A stretch of DNA of 64,000 bases from Datura wrightii (taxonomy: Eukaryota > Streptophyta > Magnoliopsida > Solanales > Solanaceae): NCBI GenBank assembly GCA_035772735.1, contig JASDFA010000008.1, forward strand, positions 5,190,501-5,254,500, read 5' to 3'. Both the position numbers and the translations under genes were made by a program. Shown piece by piece: positions 1-11,049 of the stretch. How positions within the stretch are numbered: position 1 is the first letter of the stretch; every line of letters begins with the position of its first letter. Below the pieces are notes generated by a model, which was given only the letters and a program-made list of their open reading frames with translations, was not told the origin of the DNA and searched no databases.

Positions 1-367
1 GGACAGTGACAGGGAATGGCATAGTAACTTGAAACAAGCATCCATAGGAAGAATCGTTCTAGCGTAATCACATCTAGAAAACTCAACTTTAAGCAAAAGT
101 GCATTTCCCTAGATTTTCATCATTATCTGAAGTAAAACAAAGTTTGCAAAAACTTTAGTTAATTTTATATTTAAAGTTTTTAGTAGTTTAATTATCTAAA
201 CCATTCCCCATTTCAATTATTTAATAGAATAGCGAAAAAATACTATAATACTTGACGACCATGTGCGCTTGTGTGCGTTTAGGCGATATTTAGTTTTTTA
301 GCACCATTGCCGGGGAATTGAATATTTATGATCATTTGCAGGTTATGATTTTATTCTTCTATTATGT
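1..367 (+). mobile_element. Athila-like LTR 3' end, decayed PBS and leader (oldest target DNA)
   Basis: AT-rich DNA ends with a typical U5-like stretch containing GACGACCATGTGCGC, followed at 299-316 by TAGCACCATTGCCGGGGA, a decayed match to the tRNA-Asp primer-binding site TGGCGCCGTTGCCGGGGA seen intact in Ath2. The LTR does not align with the Ath1/Ath2 LTRs except for this last part, so it is another subfamily. Bases 317-367 are a short leader. Element H begins at 368, so this fragment was the target H inserted into. No coding sequence is visible. The exact LTR end is unclear because the expected terminal CA is mutated. Confidence 0.6.
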
Positions 368-799
368 TGTCACAGCCCGAGCTGGGACCCCAGATTGAGA
401 CATGAGACCTAGAATCACGAACGACTCCAAGTCGATCTATGGCATAAACATGATAATAAAAGAACATACATCAAGTAGAATTTGATAACTGAAACATGAA
501 TAGCGGAAGTATTGATAACATAATGCTCATAAAATAGAGTCAACACTCGACAAAGCTGAAAATCTATGTAATGTCTGATCAACTTCTAAACTGTCTGATG
601 AGCTGATGGGACAACATCCCCAACTAGCTCGCTAAAGTATGAAACTGAATATAACATAATCAAATGCTAAACTATATGTCCTCGGAAGATGAGGACTCAC
701 CAACAATGGGAATTGAGCATAGCTATGGGGTAAGGCTGGATTAATGGAAAAACTAAGTCTGATCGCTCGGACCTGTATCATGAAATAATACAACATAGA
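368..799 (-). repeat. H 3' LTR, 3'-terminal part
   Basis: On the minus strand this ends ...GGGCTGTGACA at 368. It aligns with H's 5' LTR end (61574 onward) at roughly 85-88% by eye and with the 3' ends of LTRs D, G and I. It contains the GTCCTC/GAGGAC stem (about 690-705). It is cut at 795-799 (ATAGA) by insertion of X; the rest of the LTR resumes at 18590. Confidence 0.8.
795..799. repeat. Target-site duplication of X, left copy (ATAGA)
   Basis: ATAGA immediately precedes the TGTCACGACC end of X at 800 and is repeated at 18585-18589 just after X's other end. Removing X plus one copy restores the H LTR reading frame of homology (..ACATAGA/GTATGCAATCAG..). Confidence 0.85.
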
Positions 800-3065
800 T
801 GTCACGACCTGAATGTCGACCCGGATCGTAGCAAGGGACGAGGAGCCCAGAGAGACTCTAAGTCGGCCCATGGCATGACAATTCATCTAACTCCATATCA
901 TTCAAAGTGGAATACTTAACATATCAACATATTGGAAGCATGAACATAACATAGAATAGCATGATAATCGGTACAAACTAAATACATAATAGTGGAGTAC
1001 TACATATAGTCTGAAAGCCTCTAATGTAACAGATGGGTTGATGGGACAACATCCCCAAATAACCCTGCAACTAAAACTAAAAGAAAACATCAATATATGA
1101 ATGAAATGGTCCTCGGAGAATGAGGACTCACCAACAAGCTGGATGTGAAACACTAAAATGGACTACTGACAGGGCTGAGCCTGAGAGCCGGATCCTGTAT
1201 CATGAAACGATACAGCATAGAATATGTGGTTTGTACGTGGAATATAACGAGTACGCAAGATAAGCAAATAGACATTTAAAATATATAAAGGCTCATAAAT
1301 GATCATAAGAGTGGGATAACATGCTCATAACATAAGTAGAATACGATAATCTAAGGCTCAAGGTTTTCAAAACATTTGTAATTTAGTCGTATTCACGATC
1401 ATAATAGAAAAGCTTTATCAAACATGACTTAAGCCAATATACATAATCAAAAACATTCATAAATCTTTAGGTACAATGGGAGATTCTTATAATCGACATA
1501 CCCCATATGAGCACACATGGAGCCCGACCTGTAAATCCCTAGTCGGGAGGGTGTTCATACATTGCCAAGGGTAAAACCATGAAGAGTGTGATAGAACACA
1601 TGAAAGGGCCCATTTGGGCAAGGGGGTAGTCACAAAGGAGGTCCATTTATGCCCTGCGGTGGCACGTAGTTCTGAGATTCGGGGTAAAACCTGGACCCCA
1701 AACCTACTCGGTGTTAAATACTACTATCAAAACGTATATAGTGCTCATAGTATAATATGCACGAAATTCATGGGATAGTTAAATCATGATAATTATAAAC
1801 ATGCTTGTAAATATATGAACTAGCCATGAAGGTAAGGCCCGTGAGTCGGCCGAAAACATAATTAGTAAATCGTAGGATTCATGCATACTTATAACACATA
1901 TATAGGATTTGTAAATCATCAATTCATAATGGGAATTTGAATAAATCCATATTACGAATCATAAATCATATGGGTTTAAGAATACCAACAATTGAAATAA
2001 AGATCATAACTCGATTAATCATAGAACATGCAAAGTTAGGCTTAATTTAGTAGAAATCGAAATTAATATAAACTTACAATCAAAATAGTTGTAGAATCTG
2101 ATCATAATTCATAAAATATGATGTAAATCACGAAATATAATAACCCATTGATAGATCATTAGAATTCCACAAGATTTAAGTTAAAACCTCATAAGAATTT
2201 TGATCAAACTTTATGAATTAGGAGAGATTGAGCATGGGTGTGAACGAGAACACCCATTCATAACCCTACATACCGGGGGAAAATCAAATCTCACCATTCC
2301 TTGAATGCCTAATGGAAATCAATGAAGAAAACTTTGAAGTAAAGCTTGATCACCCCTTCAATCCTTTAATTTTTTGCATGCATGAGAATGAATAGGCTAG
2401 AAGGGCTTAACCTATGTTAATACACTCAGAAAATAACTTAAAACGACGTAGTTTAGGACTATAGAGTGTGGGAACGATGAAAATGCCCTTAATGAAAAAC
2501 CCTAAAAAAAATCCGAACTGGTGAACTAACGGGTCATTGGAGGATACCACGACTCGTGGTATCCGTCCATTGTCTGCACTACCAATATCCCTAATCTCCG
2601 ATTTGACACCACGACTCGACAGGATGAGTTGTCCTATCAAATAACGGGTTGTTGTTTCGTCCGTTTCTTCCTCCTTTATTTTTACATCAAACCTCCCAAC
2701 GAGCCTCACCACGACTTGTTACTTCCTCCAACAAGTTGTGGTTGCCTTCTGTTAGGTCTACTGGAAAAATATTGATACCCATACAACAACTGGTGACCTC
2801 GACCCATTACTTCTCATAATGGGTCGTGGGATTACCCGTTATATCCCCTAATGCTAAAACCCATTCCACACCATGACTCATAACAATGCCTTGTTGTATT
2901 AGGCAAAGGGTCGTTACTTCACCCGTTATTACCCTTTGACACCAGACAAAAACATCCCACGACTGCTTCCAATGGGTCGTCAGTTTTGTGAAATTTCTCC
3001 CAGTTTTTACCAACTTCCAAATTTTAAATCCCAGGTCTGATATTAGGAACTTTCGGGGTATTACA
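800..3065 (-). repeat. X 3' LTR (2266 bp)
   Basis: Minus-strand LTR from TGTAATACCCCG (right end, 3065) to ...GGTCGTGACA (left end, 800). The U3 part (about 2500-2985) holds a dispersed array of CCACGACTCGTGG-like motifs, for example 2547-2559. The GTCCTC/GAGGAC inverted repeat lies near 1110-1130. ORFs in the LTR on the minus strand (2407-2712, 2807-3109) have no recognisable protein and are treated as chance. Confidence 0.85.
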
Positions 3066-3231
3066 ATATCTCCCCCTTGGGGACATTCATCCTCGAATGC
3101 TGGAAACATATAGAAAACATAGGCATGAAATAATTACACTCAAATACTGATCATTTAAATAAAAAACTAACGAAACGACTATCTCCGATTAAAACCACAT
3201 AGGTAAACTTATTTCATGATTCACATACACC
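3066..3231 (-). other. X polypurine tract and 3' internal remnant
   Basis: Directly inside the LTR the minus strand reads AAGGGGGAGATAT, the plus-strand primer. It is preceded by CATTCGAGGATGAATG (3084-3099). The remaining 130 bp align with the 3' untranslated end of D (31560-31700). Homology stops at about 3231, where Ath1 internal sequence begins without LTR or PBS. Confidence 0.75.
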
Positions 3232-3372
3232 CTTTAAACCCTGAAATCCCCTCATTTTTTCCTTATTTCCCATTCCCTCCGCGACCAACTCCCCAAATTC
3301 CCTCCTCCCCCAACGTGACATGGACCTAGGCACGAGTTTTCTTCAACTTTTCTTCGATTTCATCGGATTAAA

Positions 3373-3968
3373 GGTATGAGCATGTGAGGTGAGTAAACCT
3401 TGCCCTAAGTGTAAATTAAGTTTGAATTCACTTAAATTTTTATTGATTGATTTTCATCGTATCATTGTGAGTACGTGAACTCGATGAATGCATGTTTGAT
3501 TGAATTTTTGTGAAATTGGTAGCTAGGGTTAGAATTTGAATAGGAAGAAACTAAATTTTGTGGAAAATGTGAAAAAATTTGGGTTGTGCATGTTGGGTGA
3601 TGTGAATGATGTTGTGAATATAGATGAATATGCTATGTGTACAAGGGAATTGTCGGCAAAATGAAATTGGAGAATTGCATAGGTTGTTGAGAAAAATATT
3701 TTTGGCTAAGTGTTATGTGATGTAATGGAATCGATGGTGATATTGTTAGTCATTGTACGAAGTCTGAGTAGTACATAGTAATTAATCCATCGACTTATCT
3801 GAATACACTAAGCAATTTGATTGATAAGAATTGGGAAAGCATGATTGTCTTACCGAATTATTTTAATTGTGGCCAAAGACTAAGTGTGGGGTGGCCTAAC
3901 TCAACCCAACCTTAGTTGAAGCTATGTTTGACTTGAATAACATTGGGATTCTCTGTTCGATGGTACAG
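3373..3968 (+). other. Putative intron upstream of the Ath1 extra ORF
   Basis: Donor AAAG/GTATGAG after 3372 and acceptor GGTACAG ending at 3968, five bases before ATG at 3974. Ath2 has the same arrangement (11783-12472) with an independently diverged sequence. The interval is AT-rich and has no long ORF. It also contains one AAGTGTGGGG motif near 3883. Splicing is inferred from consensus sites and conserved position only. Confidence 0.5.
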
Positions 3969-3973
3969 GAACA

Positions 3974-5192
3974 ATGTCAGGCAGGCAAGACAAGGGAAAG
4001 GGCGCATCTACATCGGGCGCCGACAGAAAAAGAATTCGATTGGGAATAGCTGTTCTAGCAGCACCAGCGATTCCGCGAGGCCAACGCCGACAATACAGAA
4101 CCCGATGGGTGACGGATGAAGGGAAGAAATGGTATGAAAAACACAGGGACCAAATACTTCCCAGAGGAGCACATTGCAAATGAGCCGTTGGCACAGGAAT
4201 TCCCCAGAATCGTACACCAGATTGACAATGCTGGGATAGACTTCATCTTCGAAGAGCCCAAGGACTGCAATCTCCATATGATTCGGGAGTTCTATGCCAA
4301 CTGGAACCTGACCCTCCGCAGTCACACCGTCAAGATAAGAGGGCAGGTTGTCACGTTTGAGCCCCATCATCTGAATGCTATATATGGGGCACGGGACACA
4401 AACGCCCATGTACTCTAGTAGCTGAGCATAACTCTACCTTATGCGGACATCAGATGCACTCTGTGTGGGGCCTGTTCGACAGCACGGTGGAGCAGGCACA
4501 AGGAGAGGGGCTACCATCAGACACTGCCTCACTCTCAAATGAATAGGGAAGCCAGGATTTGGCTCAAAATTGTGTGTTCCTGCTTGATCCCGGGGGTGCA
4601 CATGACAGATGTCACCCGAGATCGAGTGTGCTTGGTATATGCCCTGATGAAAGGGCTTGAGATAAATGTTGGGGCGGTGATCATCTCCGCCATGAAGAGA
4701 GCCCGACTCCATCAAGGGCACAGGTACGGGTTCAGTGATTTTCTGACCATGTTCCTAAGGGGCCATGATATTGAGGAAGAGGCCCTGGACTACATCCCAC
4801 AAATGGATAGGCGTGCCCTGGATGTCACAAAAACTAAGGCACCTGACACTACTCACGAGCCAGTTCTCACACTAGCCGAGCGACATGCTCGGGATGATCA
4901 ATATATGGCCCGCATGTACGGGGTGCAGATACTGCAGCTGCGCATAGGCGGGAGGCCAACAACAGAAGATGAGCTGTGGCAGCTCGACTTAGATTACCCC
5001 TTTGGCAAGAATGCCCGGGCTCTATGCCGAGTGGGGCCAGCTTTTGTGAAGCCTGTAGATGATGATGTCCCCACTGATGAGGAGACCCGCCGTGAGGACT
5101 CAGATGTTGAGTCAGATGAGGACAGCGAGGGCGATTCGGATATGGGAGACGAGGCAACGACACTTGATGAAGAAGTGGAATACTTCGATTGA
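3974..5192 (+). pseudogene. Ath1 extra ORF (plant transposon-protein-like), frameshifted
   Basis: About 405 codons. The N-terminus is short and basic (RKRIRLG), followed by conserved blocks RWVTDEGKKWY, FPEEHI, FIFEEPKDCNLH, HHLNAIYGA, NREARIWLKIVCSCLIPG and RVCLVYALMKG, and an acidic tail ending DEEVEYFD. It is broken by a small deletion near 4145-4150 that shifts frame, and by a TAG at 4416-4418. From 4419 to 5192 the frame is open. The protein matches the Ath2 copy closely through its length. It resembles what I recall as the 'putative plant transposon protein' family common in nightshade genomes; its function is unknown. It sits where Athila elements carry their env-like ORF, but I see no signal peptide or membrane segment. 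Confidence 0.7.
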
Positions 5193-6990
5193 TCAGGCAG
5201 TTTCACCACCCACCTTTGTGATATGTTGAATTTTGTGAACACTGGGGACAGTGTTCAGGTTAAGTGTGGGGTGTGAGTAGTTAGGTGCTAGCTGTTTAGT
5301 TGTTGTTTTTTGTTTATGTGGATGTGTTGTGTTGTTGTGCCTGTGAAAAATGTGACCTTGTGACTTTTTGTGATGTGCTTTGTAATTAAGTGGTGTTGTA
5401 ATGAATGTAAGCTGTTGTGGTTGTGTGAGCTGTTGTTGATTGGTTGGTTGTGTAAATATTTTTTAGTAAATATTTTTTTTCTATCGACATTATCGATATT
5501 TTTAAAATATTTGTTGAATTTTCTTATGATTGGGTTTCTCGACCTTTGTTTTCGATGCTTTTACCGAGAATAGTCCCATTGAACTGAAGTCGTAAATAGT
5601 GATCGTTCCCTATGATGGATGGATGATGACCGTCTTAAGGGAAATATAGTCGATAGGAGTAGTTTTCTTTCTTTCTTTTATTTTCTTTCTTTTGTTTGTT
5701 TCCCAAACGTGTCGCTACTTCATGGTTCGGAATTCTTGTTGCGTGTTGTACATGATATTGAGACGCAAAGATGATTCATATGAAAGCATGCAAATGTGTA
5801 AACATGTTGAGATACCTAGGCCATATAGTTCGATTTGGTGTGATTGAGGCTTAATATTGAATTCTTGTAATTAGCTGATTGAAGAGTCTGTGAATAAGTC
5901 TTGAGTTGAGAATGTGCAAGGAGTGTGAGGTGAGATTTCGATTATTCCATGCTATTGTGAAGTTTCTAGAGCTTGCCTGGTGTGTGTGCGAAACGAAATG
6001 AAGGATGTGTATTGTAGGAGAAGATGTAGGCATTTCTTTGATTAAACCGAATTTTTTTTTCCTTATCATACCAACCTTGAATGTACATTCTAGTTAGCCC
6101 CATTGAGCCTTTAGCCTATTTTTTTCTTTCTTTGAAGAGGTAGAAACCGAGCTTAATCCCTTCTTTTCATTAGCCATGAATTTGATCCAAAACTCTTAAG
6201 CGCTCAAGAAAAATAATTTTCCCACAGTGTCAGGGAGCGAGAATTGTGAAAAGGAAGGAAAAGCGGAAGTGGTGAAAGTAAAGAAAAGGTCAAGGGTGCA
6301 CTTGCTAAAATTAAAGAAAATAAAGATGTATAACTAATGTTTGTTATTAAGTAGAGTGTGCTTAAAGGAATGGGAACAAAAATAAAGAAAAAAAATTCAA
6401 GAATGAGAGAATGAAGGAAGAAACAATGCCCATAATGATGGTGGGATGTATTGAAAAGCGCTTAAGGAAGCTAGTTGCTATTATTGGTTAGCCCAGTATT
6501 TACTAGTTCCTTAGCTTACATTACAACCCGTTAAGTCCTATGTGATCTTACATCACGCGTCCTTATATTAGTGGAGTAATACACTAGAGGTAAGCTTATG
6601 GTTCATGACATGATGCATGTGAATTCTTTGGGAGAGAGAGCGAAATCGTGTTCATATACCCCTACAGGTAATGCTTTGGAAATCATATGATTGAAAAGGG
6701 GGAAATTTATCTTGTGTTGTAAGGGAATATGCTTGATGAGAGATTGAATTTTGTATCGGATGTCTTGATCAGTTGATTTGCATGAGTTTGCCGAGATCGA
6801 GAGTCGATTCTTGAGCTTAGGAGGTCTTAATGTGGTGAATGTCATGGTATTGATAGGACTATGCATGTTTTCTTGATGATTTGCTATATTAAATAATCGG
6901 TATAGCTGTAGCTTGAATTGTCGAGCCAAAGTAGCTATGCGTGGAGAAAAATTGCATGAGATGTGAGAGTATTGTTCGAGGACGAACAAG
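5193..6990 (+). other. Ath1 3' untranslated region
   Basis: No coding sequence recognised. It begins with the palindrome GAACACTGGGGACAGTGTTC (5237-5256) and an AAGTGTGGGGT motif (about 5264), then pyrimidine-rich and AT-rich DNA that aligns along its length with Ath2 13698-15520. The short ORFs here (5370-5573 plus, 6603-6989 minus) differ between copies and are taken as chance. A GTTCGAGGACGAAC hairpin at 6974-6987 precedes the PPT. Confidence 0.6.
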
Positions 6991-7009
6991 GTCTTAAGTG
7001 TGGCGTAAG
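6991..7009 (+). other. Ath1 polypurine tract
   Basis: GTCTTAAGTGTGGCGTAAG lies directly before the LTR start TGATCTTGGGC at 7010. It is one base changed from the Ath2 version AAGTGTGGGGTAAG. Confidence 0.65.
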
Positions 7010-7189
7010 TGATCTTGGGCAGAATTATATGCCCAAATGATGCTCAAATGCTTCGTTTCGTCTTGTTTATCTGTCGTTATGTATGCATTCTCATGTGATT
7101 TGTAGTTAAAATGTGAATTTAAAACCAACACGATTAGTGTTATTTTGCAGGTAAAATGTAATTTTAGGGAAGCTAAGATACATGTTGGT
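7010..7189 (+). repeat. Ath1 3' LTR, first part
   Basis: Begins TGATCTTGGGCAGAATTATA and aligns with the first 180 bp of the Ath2 LTRs, ending in CATGTTGGT, where Ath2 inserted. The LTR continues after 16954. Confidence 0.85.
7185..7189. repeat. Target-site duplication of Ath2, left copy (TTGGT)
   Basis: TTGGT precedes the Ath2 LTR start at 7190 and recurs at 16955-16959 right after the Ath2 end at 16954. Confidence 0.92.
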
Positions 7190-7436
7190 TGATCTTAGGC
7201 AAATTTGTATGCCCAAGTGAGACTCAAAAGTACCATTTTCGCCTTGTTTATCTGTCAATGTGTATACATTCTCATGTAATTGGTAACAAAATGTGAATTT
7301 ATACTAACCAACATGATTAGCATTGTTTTGCAGGTAAAACGTAATTTCGGGAAGCTAAAATGCATGTTGGAGGATATCGGCGTTGGACTTGGATGCGAGC
7401 AAGGGACAAGACATTGGACAGCATGAAATAAAGGGG

Positions 7437-7473
7437 CTCCGCGATGGAGCCGTGTCACGCTGCCATCGCGGAG
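7437..7473 (+). repeat. GC-rich hairpin in the Ath2 LTR U3
   Basis: Perfect 11-bp arms CTCCGCGATGG/CCATCGCGGAG separated by 15 bases. It is kept in the 3' LTR (15784-15820) and in Ath1 (about 17024-17060). Confidence 0.85.
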
Positions 7474-7698
7474 GCCTTCTGCCTGGATAGGGAAATTTCG
7501 CCCAAATTCCAGAGAGGGCACGCGATAGGTCCGTGGCATGGTGGCTTGGCTCCGCGTTGCACGTCGTGCCACGTTGGGATTTAATTCCTGGACCCCCAGT
7601 TCCAGTGAAGGTCTGCGTCCGTAGCGTGTCACAGAGGCAGTGCTCCGCGATGCACTCCGTGACACGTTGCTTGTTATTCCGGGAAAAATTCCCACTAG

Positions 7699-7706
7699 TA
7701 TAAATA
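7699..7706 (+). promoter_or_regulatory. TATA box of Ath2 5' LTR
   Basis: TATAAATA in AT-poor surroundings, just 3' of the GC-rich block. The 3' LTR copy is at 16047-16054; the Ath1 LTR has a mutated TACAAATA near 17383. Confidence 0.7.
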
Positions 7707-8617
7707 GAACACTTAGGTTCATTTTTCAATATTCTGACTTGGTGGAGCAAGAACGTGGGTTACAGGCAGTTGAGGGAACGAAAATATCAGGGTCTTTCTC
7801 TCTTTCTTTCTTCTTTAATTCAATATCCTATATGTTTAATACTCATTTAATGATGTTTAATCCACAAATGAGTGGCTAAATCCTCTTCTTGCTGAGATTA
7901 TGAACAATTGTAGTGAAATGGATTGTTGATCATAGTGGTTTTTCATCTTTTCTTCCATGTTGTTCTATTAATTCTTGTTCTTACTGCATTAATGTGTGGC
8001 CTACGTTAATGTATATCTAAAAAGTCCGGTTTCACTCGAGAGAGCAAGAAATTGGAAAGTTGTGAATTAATAGGATATGATCTTTACTTGATTTGGGAAA
8101 ATTGGGAATTGATTTACTTTCAGGATAGAAATATACCTGAAAGTCGTATTAGTCAATTTAGGAACCGGGTTTGTATGGCTAGAACATGAATTGCATTTAA
8201 TCACAGAAATGTAGGTGGATGGTTCATGATTCTTAAGTGAGGTTAAATACGAGAGTTTTAATCTCTTGGCAAATGTTCTTGGCTAGCAACTGGAGAAAAA
8301 GACTAACCAAATTATGTCGATAATTAATCTCATTACATGTTCGTTTAACCTCAGCATGCTCTTATTCATAGTTCAGACTCACATTGGATAGTTCTTTTAG
8401 ATTTAGCATAAAAATTATAAAACAAAATATCAAACTTTTGGTTACACTGTTGTCTGCAATTTTAGAATTGAAATATAGTACACTTGAGCAGATTGCACTT
8501 CATCCAAGTCCCTGTGGGATCGATACTTGGCTTACTAAAGCCACTTTACAACTTGTTCGACCACGTGCACTTGCGTGTGAGTTATATACCCATATAACCC
8601 AGACCCGAACAAGTTTT

Positions 8618-8635
8618 TGGCGCCGTTGCCGGGGA
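8618..8635 (+). other. Ath2 primer-binding site (tRNA-Asp type)
   Basis: TGGCGCCGTTGCCGGGGA, six bases after the LTR end. It is the classic primer site of plant Athila/Tat elements. Bases 8636-8856 are the untranslated gag leader, with no feature seen. Confidence 0.92.
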
Positions 8636-8856
8636 CTTGGCAATTGGTGAATTTGTTTTAAGTGTTAATTTACTGTATTTTTATTTTCTTAGTGTTGACA
8701 ACTTGGTCTTAGCCTGTCTTTTGCAGACTTAATTTCTGTTGAACACTGGCAAGAGACAAGGAGTTGGTGGAATCGTATATAGAGCCAGAAAGAATATTTC
8801 ACAGTAAGAGGAGAGAAGCTCTACAAAGAAAGCTGTAGTTGCTCAGACATACGATC

Positions 8857-11049
8857 ATGGAGGAACAACAGAATCCACCGGTAGTACGGGCAGTGTTAGT
8901 GCCCGAAGAAGTAACAGCTCGGCCGGTTCGCGAGGTGGCAATCGCACATGCTAATAATGTCACATCTAGCATCCGCAAACCTGAGCCAGGAGGGAGGTTT
9001 GAACTTAAGCAGAATATGGTGCAATTGTTGCACACTAGCGGGCAGTTTACCGGTCTCCCTCATGAAGATCCACAGCAGCATCTCCAAAATATTTTGGAGA
9101 TAAGTGACACTTATATCCCCGCTGGAGTGTCATCAGATTATGTCCGGCTTACATTGTTCCCATTCTCACTATTGGGGGAAGCCAAGAGGTGGTTGAAAGC
9201 TGAGCCACTGAATTCTATTTCTATGTGGGATGATCTTGCAAGGAAATTCTTGATACAGTTTTTTCCCTCCGGTAAAACAGTAAGACTTAGAAGTCAAATT
9301 CTAAGTTTCAAACAGAGAGAGGGAGAGAATTTATATCATGCCTGGGAGAGATTCAAATCCATGTTGCGGGATTGTCCTCATCATCATCAGTCCAATGATG
9401 TGCTGGTGCACACTTTTATAGAGGGTTTGGAACCCCACACCAAAATATTGCTAGACTCGGCAGCTGGAGGACAAGCTGTGGAGAAAACTTATGAGGAGAT
9501 GTATACCTTGTTGAACCGCATTTCGCAGGGCAATCCGAAATGGAATGCTGATTCATCAAGAGGCGGGACAAGGAAAGTAGCAGAAGTGCTAGAAGTGGAT
9601 GGGTTTACAGCTATTTCTGCACAGATAGCTGCATTGCAAAATCAACTTAACACCCACTTCAGCAACATGACAATGAACCAGCCTCAAGCCCCAGTTAATG
9701 CAGTGCAGCAGATGTGGTGTGAAGTGTGCGGAAGCAGTGAGCACTCAGCTGAGTGTTGTGGAGCCAATCCTGACTCGGTAAACTTTATGGGTAATGTGCA
9801 AAGGAACTACCAACAGTATGGTAATAGCTACAATTCCAATTGGAGGAATCACCCTAATTTCTCATGGGGTAGCAACAACCATCAGGGGCAAGGTTCGGGT
9901 CAGGGTGTGCAAAGGAACCAAGGAGGGTAGCAGAATTATCAAGCACAATTCAGAAACAACAATGCACCTCCTCCACCACCATCACCCAGCATTGAGGAGA
10001 TGTTCAAGACCATGGTAGCTAACCAAGCTCAATTGCAGGCTGCCAATGTGAAATTGACAGCCGAAGTGAAAAACAACCAGTTAGCTACCAAGGCACTTGA
10101 ATATCAATTTGGGCAATTTGCTGGATCCCAAAACACAAGGCCTAGAGGAGGACTTTCGAGCGACATAGATCCCAATCCCAAGCAGGTGAATGCAGTGACC
10201 ACAAGGAGTGGTTTGCAGCTGAAAGAGGTGGAACCAGAAAGACCACCTCAACAATCGGGAGCAGCAGAAGTTGAGAGGGAGCAAATTACTGAGAGGGGGA
10301 AGACTAAGGAAGCTGAATCAGAAAGACCACCACCCCCGTTCCCTCAACGATTAAAGAAACACAAGGAGGAGGCGTGTTTCAAGAAATTCATAGAGGTGTT
10401 GAAACAGGTACATATTAACTTACCTCTTGTTGATGTTTTGCAGGGAGTGCCGAAATATGCTAAGTATATAAAGGACATCGTGGCAAACAAAAGTCGGTTG
10501 ACTGAGTATGCTACGGTGGCTCTAACGGAGGAGTGCACTTCCCGGATTCAAAATAGACTGCCCACAAAGCTCAAAGACCCTGGGAGCTTTACTATCCAGA
10601 TTACTATTGGGCAGAGCATCCGAGCTCGTGGATTGTGTGATTTGGGAGCGAGAATAAATTTGATGCCGTCATCGGTATTCAGAAAGTTGGGTCTAGGGAG
10701 TCCTAGACCCACAACAATAATCTTGCAATTGGCAGATCGATCCTTAGCCAGACCTGATGGCATTGTGGAGGACGTTCTGGTGCAAGTTGGCTCCCTAATT
10801 TTCCCGGTAGATTTTGTCGTGCTGGATTTTGAACCAGACGCGAAAGTCCCATTTATTTTGGGATGTCCTTTCTTGGCAACCGGGAAAGCACTAATTGACG
10901 TGGCTGCGGGGCAGCTAACAATGCGATCACATGACAAGGTGGAGGTGTTTGATGTGTACAAGGCACCCAAGCTCCCGATGGTGCAGGAAGAACTCTCGGT
11001 GAGCAATGTGATTGATCAAGGTGATGATGAGCAGATTAAGGATTCATGA
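8857..11049 (+). CDS. gag: Ath2 Gag-protease polyprotein with one in-frame UAG
   Basis: 731 codons in one frame, interrupted only by TAG at 9928-9930 (codon 358). Gag capsid-type core at about residues 70-200 (LLGEAKRWL, WERFKSMLRDC, FIEGLEP), knuckle-like CEVCGSSEHSAEC at about 288-300, then a Gln/Asn/Gly-rich linker where the stop lies, a coiled, charged stretch, and a retropepsin-like domain with active-site CDLGARINLMP (Asp about 595) and a later FILGCPFLATG. Gag forms the particle; protease would cleave it. I chose ATG 8857 (ATCATGG) over the ATG at 8839, which adds six residues. There is no RT downstream. The stop could be a C-to-T change of a Gln codon or a genuine readthrough site. 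Confidence 0.85.

Larger units (their letters stand above)
7190..8611 (+). repeat. Ath2 5' LTR
   Basis: TGATCTTAGGC...CCCGAACA, 1422 bp. The U3 contains a GC-rich block with a perfect 11-bp inverted repeat, CTCCGCGATGG (7437-7447) and CCATCGCGGAG (7463-7473), more GTGTCACGGAG-type repeats to about 7670, and a TATA box. The U5 end has the TCCCTGTGGGATCGATAC stretch usual near the 3' end of such LTRs. A 155-codon minus-strand ORF (7255-7722) is judged non-coding. Confidence 0.92.

Noticed and set aside
4008..4409. Minus-strand 133-codon ORF
   Set aside because: Shadow of the Ath1 extra ORF on the opposite strand; same for 12511-13023 and 4994-5242.
7255..7722. Minus-strand 155-codon ORF in the Ath2 5' LTR, repeated in full at 15603-16070
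   Set aside because: The two LTRs are copies from one insertion, so shared openness is not independent evidence; the Ath1 LTR breaks it, and no domain is recognisable.
8618..8635. Possible tRNA gene traces at PBS sites
   Set aside because: Only the 18 bases complementary to the tRNA 3' end are present; no cloverleaf or internal promoter boxes.
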